Origin: Neoroseomonas eburnea
GTDB lineage: Bacteria > Pseudomonadota > Alphaproteobacteria > Acetobacterales > Acetobacteraceae
Reading direction: 5' to 3'
Length of the DNA: 56,796 nucleotides
Assembly (NCBI RefSeq): GCF_018129005.1
Contig: NZ_JAAEDL010000031.1
Coordinates: forward strand, 1 to 56,796
The notes below the pieces were generated by a model. That model did no database searches, was not told where the DNA came from, and saw only the letters and a program-made list of their open reading frames with translations. The position numbers were made by a program, and so were the translations under genes. Shown in pieces: positions 51,590-56,796 of this stretch. Position 1 is the stretch's first letter. Each line of letters opens with the position of its first letter.

Positions 51590-53831
51590 CAGCCCGGCTT
51601 CCCGGCCCGGCGCAGCAGCACCGCGATCTCGCCCAGCGTGTCGAGCGCCCGGAAATCCACGATGATGACATTGACGACGTTGCGCCCCCTCGCCTCCGGC
51701 ACCGCGGCCTGACCCATCCATTCAGTGATGAAGGGGTCGAAGGGCACCGAAAGCACGGCGAGCAGGATGGCGGTGCCGGCCGCGCCCACGCCGGCGGCGA
51801 GCAGCGCGTCACGCCGGCGCTCCGGCGCGCGCCGCGCGTCCGGCGCGTGGAAGGGCAGCCGCGCCAGAATCGCGACCAGCAGCACGATGGCCAGGATCTC
51901 GACGGTGAACTGGGTGAAGGCGAGGTCGGCCGCGCCCAGCGTCAGGAACAGGATGCCGACGCCGAAACCGACGAGTGCTGCCGCCATCACCTGGCCGAAC
52001 AGCGCACGCAGCCGGCAGGCGGCCAGCGCGCCGGCGAGGATGACAGCCGCGAGCGCGAGTTGTGCCGGCCCGGCCCACGGACCGGGCAGCGGCAGCGCGA
52101 GCCCCCCGCGAGCCATCAGAACCAGCGCCGCGCCGGCGAAGACCAATGCGAGGCTCGCCGCCAGGTAGCCGCGCAGGCTGCCGCCTTGCACCCGGCGCGT
52201 AAGCGCCACCGCGACGGCCGAGACGGCGCGCATCGCGCGACCATAGCCGGCGTCCGGACCGTAGGTGTCGAGCCAGGTCTGGCCGGCCAGCGTGGGCTGC
52301 AGGCGCCGCCAGCCCAGGAACATCAGCAGGCCGAGGCCGAGCGCGGCGAAGGACATGGTCATCACCACCGTGCCGCCCTGCTTCTCGCCGAGCGCGATCC
52401 CCGTCGGCCGGCCGAGGATGGCGCCGGCCGCAGGCTCGATGATGGCGGCGGAGATGAGGTGCGGCGCCATGCCGAACACGAGCCCAAGCGTCGCCAGAAC
52501 GATCGGCGCGACGAGCAGCGCAGGCGGCGGATCCTTCGCCACGTCGCGGGTTTCCATTGGCTTGCCCATGAAGGGCCGCGCCGCGACGACGCCCGCAACC
52601 ACCACCATCGCCGCGTTCACCACCAGCGCGACCGCAGGCAGCAGTCCCGGCACGCCGAGTTGAACGGTGAACAGCAGATCCTTCGCGAAGGCGCCGATGA
52701 AGCCCGGCGCGCCCGCCATGGAGAGCCCCGCCAGCAGCGCCGCGGCTGCGGTGATGGGCATGCGCCGAGCCAGACCGCGCAGTTGCATGGCATCGCGCGT
52801 GCCGGCCTTCTTGTCCACGATGCCGGCAATCAGAAAAAGGCTCGCCTTGTAAAGCGCATGGACCAGCAGGAAGACGACCGCGGCGGTCGCGGCGAGCGGG
52901 TCCTCGATGCCGATCAACGCGACCAGCGTGCCGAGCGCCACCACCGTGGACCAGGCGAGCTTGCGCTTGAGGTCGCGCTCGCGCAGCGCCAGCACCGCGC
53001 CGGCCAGCATGGTTGCGGTGCCGAATCCGGTGAGCAGGCCCTGCCACAGCGCCATCTCCTGGAAGGCGGGATTCAGCCGCGCCAGCAGATAGACCCCGAG
53101 CTTCACCATGGTGGCCGAATGAAGATAGGCCGAGACCGGCGTCGGCGCCGCCATGGCGTTGGGCAGCCAGAAATGCAGCGGCCACTGCGCGCTCTTGGCG
53201 AAGCAACCGATTGCGATCAGCACCACGATCCAGGGCGCCGCCGGATGCGCGGCGAGGGTGCTGCCCTGCGCCAGGATGGCGGAAATGCGGAAGGTGCCGG
53301 CGGCATCCCCCAGCACCAGGATCCCTGCGAGCATGGCGAGGCCGCCGGCCACCGTCACCATCAGCCCCTGCTGCGCGGCACGGCGCGCCTCGGCGCGATG
53401 GGCGTCGAAGCCGATCAGCAGGAAGGAGGCGAGGCTGGTGAGTTCCCAGAAGGCGAACAGCAGCAGCAGGTCGTCGGCCAGAACCGCGCCCAGCATCGCC
53501 GCCATGAACAGCGTGAGCACCGCGAGTAAGCGGTGCAGCAGCGGGTGCCCTTCAAGATAGGCGGCAGCGTAGAGGAACACGCCGGCACCGATGCCGGCGA
53601 TCAGCAGCGCGAAAAGGCGCGACAGGCCGTCGAGGCGGAAAGCTCTACGCCGAGCGTCGGGATCCAAGGCAGGCTGAACATGGCCCCGTCGGGGGTCGTG
53701 AGGACCAGCAGGAACAGCGCCGCCGGGAGCGCGGCGAGCCAGGGCGCCATGACGGGGGCACGGCGCAGCCCCCAGCCAACCAGCGGGACGCAGGCCAGGG
53801 CAAGGAGCGGAATGGCGGGCAGCGCGAGCAT
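51589..53831 (-). pseudogene. mrpA: MrpA antiporter subunit with a frameshift
   Basis: A full-size MrpA (about 745 residues) is encoded in two frames. The first frame starts at ATG 53831 (MLALPAIPLLALACVPLVGW) and reads to WIPTLGVEL; the second continues FRLDGLSRLFALLIAGIG, through PLHFWLPNAMAAPTPVSAYLH, VVALGTLVALIGIEDP and the C-terminal MbhD/E-like region to 51589. Joining them needs one extra T in CTTTCC (A-run 53639-53641 on the plus strand). Unless this is a sequencing error or frameshifting site, MrpA is not made. The second frame has no plausible start. Confidence 0.8.
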
Positions 53832-54153
53832 GCCGCCTGATTGCAGGCTTCGCACCGGCAGGTAAAGGACGCACCGCAGTACGAAGGCATGCGGACGCCG
53901 TTCTTGCTTTCCAGCGGCGCTAGCGCCGGGACGTGGGGATGTGTGCGGGTTCCGACAACTTCGCCCCGTGACGACGGCCCCCGTGCTGGACCCAGTCCTC
54001 GCGGTCGTCTTCCGCACGACGGATGACCGGCGCGAACGCGTCCCAAGGTTGAGAACCATCTGGGTCCACCTCAGCCAGATGCCACGCAAGCACAGGTCGG
54101 GCGAGGCTGTCTCCGCTTAGCGCTTCTCCCGTTGCTGCGGTTGGACGCTGCGG
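53832..54153. other. Gene-free region between mrpA and the SulP remnant
   Basis: About 320 bases. On the minus strand a short frame encodes WHLAEVDPDGSQPWDAFAPV, VIRRAEDDREDWVQHGGRR, which reads like a protein end but matches nothing I know; it has no start. No other structure recognised. Confidence 0.3.
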
Positions 54154-54996
54154 TTGAGCGTGCTGACCAAGTTGATCAGCGACAGCATCCTGGTCGGCTT
54201 CAAGGCCGGCGCGGGCATTACCATCGCCATGACCCAGTTGCCGGCGCTGTCGCAATCCGCCGTGGCGGAGAAGGCGGGATCGCGCACGCCGCTCACGCTG
54301 ATCCTTGCTTCCGTGGCGCTCGGCCTTTGCCTGCTGTTCCTGACCGGGCTGTTCGCGAACCTGCCGAAGGCGGTGCTGGCGGCGGTCGTGCTGACGGCCG
54401 TGGCCGGCCTGATCGACATTCCGGCGCTGATCCGCCTGTGGCGCGTCAGCCGGCCCGATTTCGCGGCCGCTGCGGTCGCGCTGGCGGGCGTACTGCTGTT
54501 CGGGATCCTGCAGGGCATCCTGCTCGCGGCACTGGTGTCCGTGCTGATCATGCTGGTGCGGACGAGCCGGCCGCATGTGGCGTTCCTCGGCCGCGTGCCG
54601 GGCACGACGCGGTACAGCGACATGGCGCGCCACCCGGAGAACGAGCCGATCCCGGGGGTCATCGCCTTCCGCCCGGAAGGATCGCTGCTCTACGTCAATG
54701 CGGAGGCTGTGCTCGATGCCGTCATCGCGCGGTTCGGCGCCGCGGGCCCCGCCACGCAGCGCCTTGTGGTCTGCGACCTCTCCGCCGCGCCCTATCTCGA
54801 CCTCGCGGCCACGGCGATGCTGCGGAAGCTGCATGCCGAGGTGGAGCGCCGAGGCGCACGCCTGGCCGTGATAGGGGCGCACGGCGCCGTGCGCGACCTT
54901 CTGCGACGGGAGGGCTTTGCGGACCTGGTCGGTGACATAGGCCGGGCTTCGACGCTTGAGGCCGTTCTCGACAACACGCCAGCCATGAGGCCGTGA
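54154..54996 (+). pseudogene. SulP-family transporter remnant with STAS domain
   Basis: The frame keeps a middle helix of a SulP carrier (LISDSILVGFKAGAGITIAMTQLP), then jumps directly to SQSAVAEKAGSRTPLTLILA, the last membrane helices and a STAS domain (FRPEGSLLYVNAEAVLDAV, VVCDLSAAPYLDLAATAML). The first third and about 100-150 residues between the two segments are missing, while the frame stays open. Sulphate or bicarbonate transport cannot be carried out by this product. GTG 54154 is the nearest start, without ribosome site. Confidence 0.75.
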
Positions 54997-55491
54997 GCCG
55001 CGGCACGATCGGATCGCTCCGTGGGCTTCATCCGGTCTGTGGGCTTGTGCGTTGGCTGCGGCGAAGTCGCGTGAACGCCGTTGGGGTACGGCCGCTATCC
55101 ATAGCGTGAGGCGCCAATATCAGCTCGGCTGATGTTGGGTGCAGGCGAGATAAATTGAACGGCGGCGGATCATCGGCCCGAGCCGCCGCGTTCAGTTGAA
55201 GGCACCTGTCCCGGACCAGCCGCGCGTCTCGCAAGCGCCGTTCGGCCGCATCGGCCGGCCGGGCTCGATGAATCCGAAGGCTCTTTTTTAGGCGGGAATA
55301 ATCCCTGCGTGCCCCCTCCCGCGGATGGCTCCCCCAAGGTGCCAGAGATTCGAGCCCCCCTCCCCATTGCTGGCGTCAGCCGCAGGGACCGCCGATCTGC
55401 GCGCGGGCGAACGAGGAGGGTGGAGCCGTGGTCCCGCAGCATCAGGGCTCGCGTTGCCTCAGCAGCGAGCCCTGATCCAATCGCGTGCAGG
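54997..55491. other. Gene-free region between SulP remnant and DUF3489
   Basis: About 495 bases with no supported gene on either strand. It contains the terminator at 55441-55476 and a small palindrome ATCAGCTCGGCTGAT near 55114-55132. It may mark the edge of the recombinase-associated module on the right. Confidence 0.4.
55441..55476 (-). terminator. Strong hairpin after DUF3489
   Basis: ATCAGGGCTCGC and GCGAGCCCTGAT pair perfectly over 12 bases with a 12-base loop. It starts 16 bases after the DUF3489 stop codon on the minus strand. There is no clear T-run, but position and stem strength support a terminator. Confidence 0.6.
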
Positions 55492-56283
55492 TCAGCCCGC
55501 TACCTTGTAGATCGTGTAGCTCCCGCGTGCGCCATCCTTATTTGGGCCGACCTCGCGGATGCGCTCCAGCACCTGCACCTCGATCCCCTGCCGCTTCTTC
55601 AGGCCAGCGAAGAATCCGCGGACCGTGTGCTGCTGCCAGCCCGTCGCCCCGCAGATCTGCGCGATTGTGGCCCCCTCCTCGCGACGGAGCATCGCCAGCA
55701 CCGCCTCCTGCTTCGTCCCCTCGCGCGGCTTGCGCGACGCGCCGGGCTCCCCCACCTGGCGGGGCGCCTTCCTGGCGAGCAGGGTGCGCAGGGCTTCCAT
55801 CGGCGCATCCAGGGCGGCGATGATGTCCGTCTCGCGGTTGGCCTCGTTGTCCCAGGCGGCCAGCACCGCCGCGGCGGCGTCGCGCAGGCTGGTGCGCGAC
55901 GCCGGTGTCGGCGCGGCGTGGACGGGTTCCGCCTCCTCCGCAGGGGCGTCTCCCTCCGCGGCGTCCTCCCCGCCCGTGGGCGCCGTGCCGGCGACCGGCG
56001 CGGCGGCCTGCGCGTCGTCCTCGTTCGGGTCGATGCCGATGGCGCGCAGCCCCTCATCGGTGATGCGCGCCACGATCCGGGTGCCCTCGTCATCCTGGCG
56101 CCAGCCGAGCCCGACATGCTCCCGCGGGGCGTTGATCTCGGTCAGCAGGTTGTTCTTGATCAGGCTGCGGAACACCGCGTTGCGGGCCGCGGCCGGCAGG
56201 GTCTTGGGCGCGCGGGCGAGGCCCATCTCGTGCTGTGCGGCGGCGCTGAGAATCACGCGCTGAGTATCGGAAAGCTTGGTCAT
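55492..56283 (-). CDS. DUF3489 domain protein
   Basis: A 263-residue protein. The N-terminal part (MTKLSDTQRVILSAAAQHE) is a helix-turn-helix-like region with a wing; an acidic Ala/Pro linker (about 90-130) leads to the DUF3489 domain (GTKQEAVLAMLRREEGATIA, GWQQHTVRGFFAGLKKRQGI and SYTIYKV). Such proteins are typical of recombinase-associated islands in alphaproteobacteria, where they probably bind DNA. Start ATG 56283. It shares the strand with the 78-residue gene upstream. Confidence 0.82.
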   Translation of the reverse strand: MTKLSDTQRVILSAAAQHEMGLARAPKTLPAAARNAVFRSLIKNNLLTEINAPREHVGLGWRQDDEGTRIVARITDEGLRAIGIDPNEDDAQAAAPVAGTAPTGGEDAAEGDAPAEEAEPVHAAPTPASRTSLRDAAAAVLAAWDNEANRETDIIAALDAPMEALRTLLARKAPRQVGEPGASRKPREGTKQEAVLAMLRREEGATIAQICGATGWQQHTVRGFFAGLKKRQGIEVQVLERIREVGPNKDGARGSYTIYKVAG

Positions 56284-56380
56284 CGTGGTGGTCTCCGGTT
56301 CCGGGTGCCGGTCATCGGCCCCTACTGCCGGGAGCCCCGTCGGGCAGAACCCGGTCGGGGCGGTGCTGGGACAGCCCGCT

Positions 56381-56617
56381 TCAGGTTTCGTATTCGCCGC
56401 GGCGGAAATGCTGGTCCGCGATGTCCTTCAGCTTCGCAGTGGCGTCGGAAAGCCAGGCCGCCTCGCCCCAGAGCACCGACTCCGGATCCGCGCTGAAATG
56501 GTCTGCGCTGGCCTGCTGGAGTTCCGCGAGAAGGGCATCGAATTCGGCCTTCTTCGCCAGGAAGGCGGCCAGGCTGCGTTCCTGATTGCGGGCGGCGCGG
56601 GCGGTGCGGTCGGTCAT
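56381..56617 (-). CDS. Small hypothetical protein upstream of DUF3489
   Basis: A 78-residue, mainly helical protein (RSLAAFLAKKAEFDALLAEL, LSDATAKLKDIADQHFRRGE). No known function; similar small proteins accompany DUF3489 genes. ATG 56617 is preceded by GGAGAC. The gap of 97 bases to DUF3489 suggests co-transcription. The last 180 bases of the window hold no supported gene. Confidence 0.6.
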   Translation of the reverse strand: MTDRTARAARNQERSLAAFLAKKAEFDALLAELQQASADHFSADPESVLWGEAAWLSDATAKLKDIADQHFRRGEYET

Positions 56618-56796
56618 CGTGGTCTCCGTCTGTTGCTACAGGGCATCCCCTGTGTGTGACGGACCATTCGCGCTGTGGCGCGCGCGAGCCAAGCAAGATG
56701 CAGCAGCGCGGAATTGTTGGGGTGGATGGCCCCCTACCGGCATCTTGGTGCCAAGCTGGCGGCTGTCAGCAGTCAGCGAACGGGAGCCATCCGCCA

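Noticed and set aside
1..56796. CRISPR arrays, tRNA and rRNA genes
   Set aside because: No regularly spaced repeats, cloverleaf-like sequences or rRNA landmarks were noticed on either strand.

Overview
The window looks like an accessory region of a high-GC alphaproteobacterium, possibly an Acetobacteraceae or Roseomonas-like genome. This rests on strong GC bias at third codon positions, a DUF1476 (ATP synthase zeta-inhibitor) homologue, DUF1127, a GcvA-like LysR regulator, and small proteins at both ends that usually sit beside site-specific recombinases (a helix-turn-helix protein left, DUF3489 right). Several insertion-sequence remnants, broken genes and paralogous segments show a heavily rearranged region. 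No rRNA, tRNA or CRISPR array was seen. Base composition and similarity were judged by eye, not computed.

Layout. 0.1-5.6 kb: a defence island with a complete Hachiman anti-phage pair (hamA nuclease, hamB helicase), preceded by an AT-hook/zinc-ribbon protein and followed convergently by a DUF3223 protein; base use looks less GC-extreme than the rest. 5.9-8.4 kb: DUF1127, LysR regulator and an MFS carrier with a premature amber codon. 8.5-15.4 kb: a heavy-metal efflux operon (His-rich exported protein, adaptor, CusA/CzcA-type RND pump fused in frame to an exported protein, MFS with His-rich tail). 15.6-19.4 kb: an IS481-family element next to a beheaded SNF transporter, a universal stress protein, a DUF1476 protein and a dead IS5 transposase. 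19.5-26.5 kb: a Mrp/Mbh-like cation-proton antiporter operon (E-F-G-B-C-D-D-D). 26.9-31.1 kb: MgtC/DUF4010 membrane protein, IS3-type remnant, Crp/Fnr regulator, DUF465 and a small exported protein.

31.5-43.2 kb: a stress and ion-homeostasis cluster: SNF symporter, KefC-like antiporter, universal stress protein split by an amber codon, ExoD, DUF2459, zinc alcohol dehydrogenase, CBS-BON protein, excisionase-like HTH, a three-domain acyl-AMP ligase/ACP/acyltransferase and another universal stress protein. Two FNR-like palindromes lie in this cluster inside a shared promoter-like module. 43.3-50.2 kb: P2-type ATPase, PsiE, patatin, GntP-type permease and a Na+/Ca2+ exchanger. 50.4-53.8 kb: a second, damaged Mrp operon with mrpA frameshifted and C, D and E absent. 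54.1-55.0 kb: a SulP remnant. 55.5-56.6 kb: DUF3489 and a small partner gene.

Taken together the genes suggest phage defence plus metal, cation and proton homeostasis and dormancy-type stress adaptation, probably partly under an FNR/Crp-type regulator. The most interesting points are the Hachiman locus with its extra DNA-binding partner, the mirrored duplication (SNF gene plus a roughly 220-bp block) flanking the first Mrp operon, the duplicated FNR-box promoter module, and the cluster of specific gene lesions (two internal TAG codons, two one-base frameshifts, one in-frame fusion).
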